Virus record (IMG/VR): IMGVR_UViG_3300044678_000832
Coordinates: 1 to 20,724 of that record
Source: a virus
Length of the DNA: 20,724 nt
Strand: one strand, 5' to 3'
Part shown: in pieces, positions 7,556 through 14,749 of the stretch
How positions within the stretch are numbered: the first letter of the stretch is position 1
Layout of the letters: every line of letters begins with the position of its first letter
Translations under genes and position numbers: made by a program
The notes under the pieces: generated by a model
What the model was told of the DNA's origin: nothing
The model's database searches: none
Seen by the model: only the letters and a program-made list of their open reading frames with translations

Positions 7556-8259
7556 TATACTTCTCCCCCAGTCATTTCTGCATAAAGTCTATAGTCTGGT
7601 TCAATCGTGTCTTCGTTATCTGCATACATATCGGACAATGTTTTAAGCGTATCTGCTTTTTGCTGCTCAACATCTTGAATAGCTTTAGGCAGATTTGGAT
7701 GAAGCTCTTTTTCAAGGCACTTCATTTTCATATAAGACATGACGTAATTGACTGCTTCAGGAATATCACATTTAGAAGCATTGTCTGTCAATTCGTTAGC
7801 GTTACGGATATACCAGATATACAAGAAAGATCCGGCCTCAGTAGGCGTGGGAGTCAAAAGAAGCTTAGGCTTTTCACCTTCAGCAGAGTTTAGAATAAAG
7901 AAACCATACTGTTGTGTGCCGTTGTTGATCGTCTTTTCAGTCTCATAGATGGCGATCTTGTGCCAGTTACGAAGACGTTTAAGCTTCCAGACTTGTGTGC
8001 CGGATCGGTAAATAATCTGACGGATTTTCATGCCGTAAATGTTGTCTGGGATGTTGTATTCTTCTTGTCCAGGAACCAAAGTGATCTGGCCTCTAGCTAA
8101 GAAATAGTCTTCACAAAGAGTAAGGATCTGACGCTCTACTTCATCAATAGCTTCATTGGCGTAACCAAGAAGCTCTGCTTCGTTGATGAATGTCTCACCT
8201 TCAAGGTCAAGATCCCGCAACACTTTTGCTTTGATTTCCGACCACACCCAGTATCTCAT
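7555..8259 (-). CDS. Head-to-tail adaptor (tail tubular protein A-like), 234 aa
   Basis: ATG 8259 is in an ATGA overlap with the upstream stop and follows GGGAG. The protein has the layout of phage adaptor proteins. An N-terminal helical part (residues about 1-55) includes FINEAELLGYANEAIDEVER. A beta part follows with ITLVPGQEEYNIPDNIYG (about 59-76) and KLLLTPTPTEAG. The C-terminal helical part starts at about DIPEAVNYVMSYMKMKCLEK and ends in an acidic tail. The 'xxxGxxxYxLPxDxxxi' turn and the late 'P...A..yV..Y.....' helix are hallmarks of the adaptor ring that joins the portal to the nozzle in T7-like and P22-like tails. Gene order fits, since the nozzle candidate lies just upstream. Confidence 0.82.
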   Translation of the reverse strand: MRYWVWSEIKAKVLRDLDLEGETFINEAELLGYANEAIDEVERQILTLCEDYFLARGQITLVPGQEEYNIPDNIYGMKIRQIIYRSGTQVWKLKRLRNWHKIAIYETEKTINNGTQQYGFFILNSAEGEKPKLLLTPTPTEAGSFLYIWYIRNANELTDNASKCDIPEAVNYVMSYMKMKCLEKELHPNLPKAIQDVEQQKADTLKTLSDMYADNEDTIEPDYRLYAEMTGGEV

Positions 8260-8573
8260 GTGTATCTCCCAACAAGACAGCGAAGTAATGTTGCGCCGGA
8301 CGCATTAATATCAAGCTCGTTAGAATCAAACTTAGAATAGTTTAATGTAATTGCCGCATTATTACTATTGTGCATAATTATAACATCTAGAGGCGCAAAA
8401 CCTAAGCCATGTCTGTACTTAAAGTTAGTAACAGCACTAGGAATATCTATTGAAAAAAACTGAAAATTTGCCCTGTCTAATGGATTGGCGTTGCCATAGT
8501 CCATAAGCCTTTTAAAATTCTCCTGAACATATGGATCTTCAATCTCTTGTCTAAGAAGCCGTGGAAAGGTCAT
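8256..8573 (-). CDS. Small structural protein, 105 aa
   Basis: ATG 8573 overlaps the stop of the 936-residue gene as ATGA, and its own stop overlaps the adaptor start, so it is coupled on both sides. The N-terminal 35 residues are helical and charged (LLRQEIEDPYVQENFKRLMD). The remainder is beta-rich: FFSIDIPSAVTNFKYRHGLG, PLDVIIMH, a FDSNELDINASG stretch, and LLRCLVGRY at the end. Small proteins with an 'xxHGLGFxPxxVI' core and a closing G-R-Y are known to me from podovirus tail regions, but I cannot name the family. An N-terminal virion-binding helix followed by a small beta domain suggests a minor tail or fibre-like protein. Confidence 0.7.
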   Translation of the reverse strand: MTFPRLLRQEIEDPYVQENFKRLMDYGNANPLDRANFQFFSIDIPSAVTNFKYRHGLGFAPLDVIIMHNSNNAAITLNYSKFDSNELDINASGATLLRCLVGRYT

Positions 8574-11380
8574 TGGTTAGTCCCCGCCTCTCCACTGTTG
8601 GAGACTTTGTAAGCTCCTTGGCTCGGGCCAGCAATATCGTAAATAAGGGACAAATTAAGCAAATTGAGGACTTCGCCAAGAGGACGGCCCCTGATTACCC
8701 ACTGCTTGTTTGAGCCGTTTAAAGACGTTCCTAGCGGGTCTGAATAGGTAATGATCTTCTCATCCATGCTAAGGCCGGTAATCTCATATTCTTTAGTAAA
8801 GTCATCTTCGAAGGATATAAAATAACCAATAGATTTTGTGGGCCATTTATTAGCAACAACCTTTTCTAGTCCATCTTCTATTATTATTTTACCAACCAAA
8901 GTAACGTGTTTTAATGTAGCATTAACGTTTGCTTTTGATATTATATCGCTTGATACAATTGCAACGTGTGCATTAGTAAATTTAAGGCTTTTATAGTTAC
9001 ATCTAAGACTTTTAGCTGGCATTAAACGCTTTTCATGGATAAGCCCTTGTTTATTCCAGTCTAAGGTATAGTCACCCCAATAAACATCTGGCTCACCCCA
9101 CAAAATATTACCACGCGATCTAATAGGCAAAAGGTCGGCTATGACGCGATCATCGTCATTGTTGCTGATAATCCTAAGAGATAGGTTAGTCTCAGAATCA
9201 CAGGTTACGTTGGCTTGTGTGACATATTTTCTTACCGCCGATGTACCAAAGTTGTAAGCCGATGTTTCTAATGTATAAACAATAGTCTCACTTCTCCAGT
9301 TTGCCGGAGATATAGAAGAATCTATTTTTGGATCTACATAGATGTCATCTTTATGAATCAGGACATATCCCAAATCACTACAACGAATCATGTCTCCATC
9401 AATAAACTCAATAGCCGACGGAACAAAGCTTTGTCCAGTTACTGTAGTAAACGTGGAATTTTCTTTTATTCCCCAGTTTAGATCTAAAACGTAGCACTTG
9501 TTTAAATCACTTGCGCTTTGATCTTGTACTGTCCACCAAATTCTATTTTTTTTGCTATCGTATTTGCCTTGAAATTTTAGGTTTCTAGAATCGTTGGATG
9601 TAAATGTTTTATAAGTCCTATCGTAGTCTTGATTTAGCTTTATAACCCTAAAACCGTCTGTGAAATATACGGCGTCTTTTCCAAGCCACATCACACCGTC
9701 AAGAGCCTGAACTGGCGTATTAACTCCAATACAGCCCGCCGTATCGCTAATAAGTTCTACAAGCATTTCACCGCGCCCAAGCTCATCAAAAAAGCCGTCC
9801 ACCCTGTAGACTTTTCTTTTGCAAAGAATAATGACGTTATTTTTTGTAGAAGATATGGCAACAATATCGTCATCAACATCTACATAAAAAGATTCTGGCA
9901 CAGAATCAATGTCTCCAGGAACTGATTGAAGCAGTCTATACGGATTTTCTACAAGCCCTCCGTAATACCCAACATTGCTTCTTATATGTAAACTTCTGCA
10001 CTTTGGCGGAGGATCATTAGAAACAACGCCTCCATTTGTGTAAAGCTGCGCTTGTGTGTCTAATGAATCGTTAGACCAAAGTATATAAGAGTAAAAATTA
10101 TTTACGTCTTTATACCATATATAATACGCCCCAGTAGCTGCGTTTCGGTATAAATAATTAAACTCACCTTGGGCGGGAAACTGAGCTTTTGTGGCGTATG
10201 TTTTTATAGGAAATATTGTGTCTGGTACATAGTCTTTAAATGTAGTTGTTCCGTTGTCTATAGAACCAACCAAGAAATAAGATGTTCCGTTATTTAAAGT
10301 TCTGTAAATATCTATTTTTAAATCTGAAGAAACGTCCCAATTTGTGTCTGCTGTGTTTGTAAGTGTTTTTATTGCGCCAAGAGTTATTGTGTTTCTTATT
10401 CTTGGGTAAACATCTTCTTCTGCAAGTAGTTGTACATATGAGCTTGTTCCAGAGTTCCATCTATAATATGCCTGTTCAGTCCCTGCCCAATATGTTTTTG
10501 TCGGATCTCCAGTAACAGGAAAAGATCCAACACCTCCGTACAAAAGAAGCGTATTGTTTACTAATCCTATTTCATTCGCTCCAATAAGCTCTATTGGAAA
10601 GCTTGGAGATCCTACGTCTAAAAACTGTATTTCTACAGACCCAGAATAATACTGCCTTCTAAAAACAAGTTTATAAAGATAGCTGGTGTCAAATATTCTT
10701 TTTGCTGTTCCGTCACCAGATCCAACCCCAGTGGCTGTAAACTCAGTTCCAACGTCATTATTTGGAGATCCTATTAGTGTAAAGTTTGTTGTTCCAACAG
10801 AAACTATTACATATTTTTTTCCAACAATAAAATTTCCAGCCGTTACTATTGTTTCTGAATAGGTTTTGGTAACATTTGCAGAATCTCTATCCGCGTATGT
10901 TTCGTCATATTTAGGAAGTCCGGCCTGAACCAGTTCTGGGACACCCTCTCTGACAGTCACTTTCATTGGATAACCAGGAAGAGAAGAATTGCTTATAAAC
11001 GTGTGATAGTTCCAGTTTGCGTATGTAAATTGGTGTGCTTGTTGGCCAGAAATAGGGTTAGATCCTGGGAAAGCGTTATGTCCGCTTCTGCCGGGTATTT
11101 CTTCCCAAGTCGAAGTAGATGATTTGTAATATAAAAGCTTTTCTCCACTTTGAATGTAAAGCTTATCTTTATAGTAAAAGCAGGTAGTGATCCTGTTTGC
11201 TATTGGCCTAGGAGCAGCCGCACTATAAAGCGTAGAGCCTGGCCTAGTAAATACTTTTCCTTGATTCTGATATTGATTGATCAACAAGTTGTCACATTCG
11301 CGCATCTTGTTTGGCGGAGCAGATAGATAGTAATCAGTAACACCACCAGAGAAGTCTTCTAATTCTAATTTCTCTGCCAT
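8570..11380 (-). CDS. Tail nozzle / stabilisation-type protein (tail tubular protein B-like), 936 aa
   Basis: The largest gene of the window starts at ATG 11380, two bases after the previous stop. The first 50 residues contain LEDFSGGVTDYYLSAP, then C-x-NLLINQYQ and KVFTRPGSTLY. This is the typical opening of podovirus nozzle proteins: an 'FSGG' turn, a list of sites to be checked, then 'xxxRPG'. Repeated beta blades follow with ITTCFYYKDKLYIQSGEKLL, IVAISSTKNNVIILCKRKVY and GVMWLGKDAVYFTDGFRVIK, consistent with a beta-propeller platform. Length exceeds that of T7 gp12 (about 790 residues). Part of the excess is an inserted Gly/Thr-rich module at residues 178-227. The C-terminal third (from about residue 700) is less recognisable. 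The protein probably closes the tail tube below the adaptor ring. Confidence 0.78.
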   Translation of the reverse strand: MAEKLELEDFSGGVTDYYLSAPPNKMRECDNLLINQYQNQGKVFTRPGSTLYSAAAPRPIANRITTCFYYKDKLYIQSGEKLLYYKSSTSTWEEIPGRSGHNAFPGSNPISGQQAHQFTYANWNYHTFISNSSLPGYPMKVTVREGVPELVQAGLPKYDETYADRDSANVTKTYSETIVTAGNFIVGKKYVIVSVGTTNFTLIGSPNNDVGTEFTATGVGSGDGTAKRIFDTSYLYKLVFRRQYYSGSVEIQFLDVGSPSFPIELIGANEIGLVNNTLLLYGGVGSFPVTGDPTKTYWAGTEQAYYRWNSGTSSYVQLLAEEDVYPRIRNTITLGAIKTLTNTADTNWDVSSDLKIDIYRTLNNGTSYFLVGSIDNGTTTFKDYVPDTIFPIKTYATKAQFPAQGEFNYLYRNAATGAYYIWYKDVNNFYSYILWSNDSLDTQAQLYTNGGVVSNDPPPKCRSLHIRSNVGYYGGLVENPYRLLQSVPGDIDSVPESFYVDVDDDIVAISSTKNNVIILCKRKVYRVDGFFDELGRGEMLVELISDTAGCIGVNTPVQALDGVMWLGKDAVYFTDGFRVIKLNQDYDRTYKTFTSNDSRNLKFQGKYDSKKNRIWWTVQDQSASDLNKCYVLDLNWGIKENSTFTTVTGQSFVPSAIEFIDGDMIRCSDLGYVLIHKDDIYVDPKIDSSISPANWRSETIVYTLETSAYNFGTSAVRKYVTQANVTCDSETNLSLRIISNNDDDRVIADLLPIRSRGNILWGEPDVYWGDYTLDWNKQGLIHEKRLMPAKSLRCNYKSLKFTNAHVAIVSSDIISKANVNATLKHVTLVGKIIIEDGLEKVVANKWPTKSIGYFISFEDDFTKEYEITGLSMDEKIITYSDPLGTSLNGSNKQWVIRGRPLGEVLNLLNLSLIYDIAGPSQGAYKVSNSGEAGTNQ
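10700..10849 (-). other. Inserted Gly/Thr-rich beta module in the nozzle-like protein
   Basis: Residues 178-227 contain the landmarks AGNFIVGKKYVIVSVGTTNF, TLIGSPNNDVGTEFTATG and VGSGDGTA. A 'GTTDFTAIGAxxNxVGxxFTATGxGSGxGTA' module of about 45-50 residues recurs in unrelated structural proteins of many marine and freshwater phages, as I know the pattern. Here it sits between two beta strands of the nozzle protein like a removable insert. Role unknown; a surface-exposed beta hairpin domain is likely. Confidence 0.65.
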
Positions 11381-11382
11381 GA

Positions 11383-11769
11383 TTACACCAATATGTGAGC
11401 TACGGCGTCAGTTAAATTTTGGTCGTTTGTATATATTCTGCATTTTTTCTCTTGGCCGGTAACAGGCTTTACATCCAATAAAAGCTGATCACCAACAGAA
11501 TTTTTAACGATAATTACAACATCTGAATAATTCACATCTATCAAATCAAGTTCTTTATACCATCTTTGATTTGGAAGATCTTCTGTCCAAGATCCAGACA
11601 AAACATATTTTACTGGCGAAATATTTGTTGTTGGTATCTTTGCGCTTGTAACGCCGTTATGCGTGTGATCATTCAATTGTTGAATATCATGCTCTAAGTC
11701 CGGAAACCAACTGGAGCCTTTATCGCCTGTCTGAGGCTTCTTATATCCGTATGATAAAGTAATGCTCAT
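11383..11769 (-). CDS. Small fibre-like virion protein with HxH motif, 128 aa
   Basis: ATG 11769 follows TAGGAG, which itself contains the stop of the lipoprotein gene. The N-terminus reads MSITLSYGYKKPQTGDKGSS, then WFPDLEHDI and LNDHTHNGVTSAKI. The His-Thr-His-Asn-Gly element resembles the HxH metal-binding turns found in phage fibre shafts, where histidines of three chains hold an iron ion. The rest is a beta domain (SGSWTEDLPNQRWYKELDL through CRIYTNDQNL and VAHILV). Similar small proteins lie next to nozzle or head-fibre genes in other podoviruses. I take it as a short trimeric fibre or tail accessory protein; the exact site in the virion is not known. Confidence 0.75.
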   Translation of the reverse strand: MSITLSYGYKKPQTGDKGSSWFPDLEHDIQQLNDHTHNGVTSAKIPTTNISPVKYVLSGSWTEDLPNQRWYKELDLIDVNYSDVVIIVKNSVGDQLLLDVKPVTGQEKKCRIYTNDQNLTDAVAHILV

Positions 11770-11777
11770 AATGTCTC

Positions 11778-12635
11778 CTAAATCTGTCCGGCGACATAAG
11801 CCGCAAATAAATAGTCTACACCATCGTGTATTTTATCTGAATCACAAGGCTGCCAGTCTGAGCCAGGATTACGTTGCCAGAGATACTCTTCACAGCGATC
11901 TTTTGCGTTCGGAAGTCGATCTTCTGGAAAAAGGCTGGTGTTAAGTAGCACGGCTATCGTTTCATCCTGATTTCCATCTTTGTACTTGTGATAGAGGGCT
12001 TTTATCAAAGCGTTATTAGGGCTTTCATTTTGGTATATTCTAAGAAGCTCATAATCAGCCTCAGATATGCCTCCGCGCATAATGCCTCTAGTGAAGATAG
12101 CCATGACATCAAGGTGCTTCTCAAAACCTGCCTTCTTGTTTTGGCTAGGCTGATCTGACATAGAAGCAGATCTGTAAAGCATCTCTTGCAATACAAAGAC
12201 AAGTGGTGGCGTCAGGAATGTGCGGCTGATATAGCCACGTCCCATGACCCATCCATTTGCTTGGCCGTAGTCCCATATACGCTGCAATGCTGGCTTATCA
12301 GCTTTAAGATAAAGGTAGGGCCAGAGCATGATAAACATGTCTTTGCTGATATCTGACTTTGAATTATTTGGATAACAGTCATGAGACTCATTTCGATACC
12401 ATCGGCCAGGCTCACCCTCAGCTTTATAGATATCCGCTTCTGAGCATCCACCTGACATCTTGCAAAGAGAAGTAAAGCCCAAAGAATCGCAGCCGCCTTG
12501 ATGCGCCCATCCAGTATGCAGTCTCTTGTATAATTCAGCCTTAGCCACAACAGCCTCATTTACTTGCTGCGGCTTTTTAGGCTCACGCTTTTGGCATGAG
12601 GTTAAGGCTAAAATTATAAAGAGTAGTTTTAGCAT
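11778..12635 (-). CDS. Predicted secreted lipoprotein, 285 aa, function unknown
   Basis: ATG 12635 overlaps the stop of the 159-residue fibre gene (TAATG) without a strong ribosome site. The protein starts MLKLLFIILALTSC: a positive residue, a hydrophobic core and the lipobox L-T-S-C with Cys14 as the lipid site. A charged linker (QKREPKKPQQ) follows. Six more cysteines (49, 58, 64, 87, 248, 264) suggest disulfides outside the cytoplasm. The folded part is helical and aromatic-rich. Residues 95-160 (SDISKDMFIMLWPYLYLKAD, then IWDYGQANGWVMGRG and ISRTFLTPPLVFVLQEMLYR) have the 'D..SKDmfi.LW..Y' and 'W..Gxg' rhythm of alpha/alpha-barrel (six-hairpin) proteins, some of which act on sugars. I cannot confirm catalysis. 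Exclusion of other phages or envelope modification are alternatives. Codon and base use look somewhat different by eye from the AT-rich fibre genes around it. Confidence 0.75.
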   Translation of the reverse strand: MLKLLFIILALTSCQKREPKKPQQVNEAVVAKAELYKRLHTGWAHQGGCDSLGFTSLCKMSGGCSEADIYKAEGEPGRWYRNESHDCYPNNSKSDISKDMFIMLWPYLYLKADKPALQRIWDYGQANGWVMGRGYISRTFLTPPLVFVLQEMLYRSASMSDQPSQNKKAGFEKHLDVMAIFTRGIMRGGISEADYELLRIYQNESPNNALIKALYHKYKDGNQDETIAVLLNTSLFPEDRLPNAKDRCEEYLWQRNPGSDWQPCDSDKIHDGVDYLFAAYVAGQI

Positions 12636-13114
12636 TATGCTATTCTTACAGCCATAAATTTAGACTGACCATATGTTGTGTCTTGCTGAATTGTTCCGGC
12701 AGATGCCAAATTACCTACTTTTGCCCTAACTTTATAAGTAGTTTGACTTGAAATGTTAACGGCCTCTTGAGCGTGCAATGTACATATATTATCTGCATTT
12801 GTTCCTGATCCAGAATTTTTAACATATGCGCATCTTATTGAGTTACCTACTAAATTGTTTGAAGAATCAGTAATTCTTGTTTGTGCAAAATTTGTATGTC
12901 CATTTGCCGTTGTTGTTGTCACGTCTACACTTAAAGAATAACTTATAAGCCAAACTCCTGCGCCTAAACTTAGACTTAATCCATTTAAATCTACATCCGA
13001 AATAGAAACTAAAGTTTGATTTGCCGTTAAATTTGCTTGAACTACTTCCCCCACATATCCAGCCGGAACCGCTGTCCCATCCCCCGCTGATTGTAATAAA
13101 CTCTTCTGTGTCAT
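12635..13114 (-). CDS. Stand-alone fibre tip protein, 159 aa
   Basis: ATG 13114 has AAAGGA at good spacing. Apart from about eight leading residues the whole protein is one domain, the same one that closes the 679- and 486-residue proteins. Shared landmarks are DGTAVPAGYVGE near the start, LSLGAGVWLISYSLSVDV, the TRITDSSNNLVGNS element, NISSQTTYKVRAKV and the terminal KFMAVRIA. Fibre proteins of many phages and prophages end in a domain of this general form ('AGYVGE ... LxxGxWxxxx ... xARRxR'). The sequence has no shaft or virion-attachment part, so it may form a free or co-assembled tip, or be the remnant of a longer fibre. It is the first gene after the structured 162-base gap. Confidence 0.8.
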   Translation of the reverse strand: MTQKSLLQSAGDGTAVPAGYVGEVVQANLTANQTLVSISDVDLNGLSLSLGAGVWLISYSLSVDVTTTTANGHTNFAQTRITDSSNNLVGNSIRCAYVKNSGSGTNADNICTLHAQEAVNISSQTTYKVRAKVGNLASAGTIQQDTTYGQSKFMAVRIA

Positions 13115-13276
13115 AACTTATCCTTTGCTCTTTGTGATTGTTATTTGATATAAGTTACGTGAATCCTGATTCATTTATATTTTTCCTTTTTGTTCTTAGT
13201 AGATATAAACTGAGTGGAGTACCACTCTGTTTGCTCCCATCCCGCAAGGGATTATGTAAATTATCTCAACCTTCGG
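13115..13276 (-). promoter_or_regulatory. Structured 162-nt intergenic region
   Basis: This is the widest gap in the window. It holds four inverted repeats: 13160-13173 (TGAATC stems, 2-base loop as drawn), 13212-13227 (GAGTGG/CCACTC, 4-base loop), 13239-13252 (ATCCC/GGGAT, 4-base loop) and 13268-13278 (AACC/GGTT, touching the stop of the 486-residue gene). None is followed on the minus strand by a clear T-run, so a standard terminator is not evident. No good -35/-10 pair was found by eye. It may be a leader RNA, an RNase processing site, or a scar of fibre-gene exchange. Confidence 0.5.
13118..13174 (-). other. Possible 18-codon leader ORF before the 159-aa fibre gene
   Basis: ATG at 13174 is preceded by AAGGA at about nine bases and opens an 18-codon frame (MNQDSRNLYQITITKSKG) that stops three bases before the ATG of the 159-residue gene. 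The stop lies inside the ribosome site region of that gene. The first codons lie in the inverted repeat 13160-13173. It could be a leader peptide that couples translation, or a chance frame. Confidence 0.25.
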
Positions 13277-14737
13277 TTAGGCGATTCTTGTGGCTATTAT
13301 TCCGGTTATTCTTTGTTGAGAGCTATCGGCTAAAAGCTCTGGCCCATTTGTTAAGTTTGCTCTAAAACCTCTCATTTTTATAGTTTGAGTAGTTGTGTTT
13401 ACAAAAACAGAGTTGCTTTCAAGGTGAAAAACAAAATTTAATCCAGAGCCTAACGTCGGTTGATTTTCTACTTGCTGTTGAACTCCGCTATTTGCAATTA
13501 TGGTATTTCCAGCATCGGTTATAAATAATGAAATTCCGTTTGTTTGATTAGACCCTGCCGAATGTTTCATATATACAGAAGCTTTTAATGTTAGTCTCCA
13601 AACACCCGGAGGTAACGATAGGCTCATTCCAGTAATATCTCCAGCAGACGACGTTGGTATTTGTAATGTTCCCGTGGAAATTATAGATAATGTCTCCCCC
13701 AACATCCCAGTAACCGGAGCCACACCATCTGTTGCTCCTACGATATTTTTGGTTGAAATTGGGTAGCCTACTTGGGAGCCGGAAGAGACTTTGCGGAGAC
13801 GCCAGCGTACTGATGAATATGTTGACCAAGTTTCTCCTAAACCTGCAAAAGACCCGCCAGGCCCTGGAGGCCTTGCGCCATAGTTTCCAAATTGAACCAA
13901 ACAATCAGTAGTAGAACCATTTATTTGATTAAATCCTATTCCATAATATGCGCTTGCCTGTCTTTGATACATTACGGCACCAGTACCAGCCAAACCAGAT
14001 GCTATTGGCAGCCATGAGCCAAATCTATTTAGCTCTAAAATTATTGTATCAGTTGGTAATATTTGACTTTGAAATCTTACAATATATTCAGTTGCAGCAT
14101 CTGGTGTTGTTGAGCCTACAGATGGTATTAACGACCCATTTGACCCATAAACAACAAACGAAGCATTGGTATATGACGTTGCCGCAGCAGTTCCTTGCCC
14201 ACCGCTATTACTTGCATACTCCTCCAACGCTCTATCTGCTAGAGTTGTGGTGCCGGAGCCAGCCCATTCGGCGATGGGTATCGAAAATTGAATTTCAAGA
14301 ATATCATTGGCGGCAATAGTGACTGGAGTGCTTGAGTTGTTAAATGCCGTTTGTCCGTGAGCCTTAAATTTTAAACTATTTGAGCTGTTTACATGAACAG
14401 TGCCCATAAACTCAATATAACTTGCGCTTGCATCCCAAAGGCTAAAAGTCCCAACAATGGGCTCATCTGATACTGGTATATTAGATCCGTCATATGTAAG
14501 AGAATCTGGCAAAGTCAATGTGTAAGGACTATTGATGGCTGAAACTGTTGCAAAGCTTAGTTGAACCCTTGCGTTCATTCTATTTCCGGCTCTTTGATAT
14601 TCGCCCTTTTGGCTAGAAAATGTCCCAGAAATTCCAATTATCGGTGTGAACAATTTATCCTTAGTAACCACCGGCACATTTACTGGAACCTCAGTAGTTA
14701 CTTGCGTAGTTGTTGGTGTAAATGCTGATGATGACAT
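13277..14737 (-). CDS. Tail fibre protein, 486 aa
   Basis: ATG 14737 follows AAGGAG. The first 30 residues are Thr/Val/Pro-rich and probably form an extended linker. Residues about 31-165 are a common fibre beta domain: GISGTFSSQKGEYQRAGNRM, then YTLTLPDSL, VGTFSLWDAS and LEIQFSIPIAEWAG. The 'PIAxW' strand is a frequent mark of this fibre domain. Residues about 190-325 form a second beta domain (IVRFQSQILPTDTIILELNR, then RWRLRKVSSG). Residues 331-486 are the shared tip domain ending ATRIA. No chaperone or autocleavage motif is seen. It lies between two genes with the same tip, so the three may build different appendages or alternative receptor-binding proteins. Confidence 0.82.
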   Translation of the reverse strand: MSSSAFTPTTTQVTTEVPVNVPVVTKDKLFTPIIGISGTFSSQKGEYQRAGNRMNARVQLSFATVSAINSPYTLTLPDSLTYDGSNIPVSDEPIVGTFSLWDASASYIEFMGTVHVNSSNSLKFKAHGQTAFNNSSTPVTIAANDILEIQFSIPIAEWAGSGTTTLADRALEEYASNSGGQGTAAATSYTNASFVVYGSNGSLIPSVGSTTPDAATEYIVRFQSQILPTDTIILELNRFGSWLPIASGLAGTGAVMYQRQASAYYGIGFNQINGSTTDCLVQFGNYGARPPGPGGSFAGLGETWSTYSSVRWRLRKVSSGSQVGYPISTKNIVGATDGVAPVTGMLGETLSIISTGTLQIPTSSAGDITGMSLSLPPGVWRLTLKASVYMKHSAGSNQTNGISLFITDAGNTIIANSGVQQQVENQPTLGSGLNFVFHLESNSVFVNTTTQTIKMRGFRANLTNGPELLADSSQQRITGIIATRIA

Positions 14738-14749
14738 ATGCGCTCCTTG

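Noticed and set aside
10812-10822. Possible slippery run (seven A on the coding strand) in the 936-aa gene
   Set aside because: The frame continues intact on both sides, the run encodes part of a recognised module, and no useful product is evident in the shifted frame.
13138-13365. Plus-strand ORF of 75 codons across the structured gap
   Set aside because: It overlaps the end of the 486-residue gene, lacks a ribosome site and reads as hydrophobic low-complexity protein, as expected of an antisense shadow.
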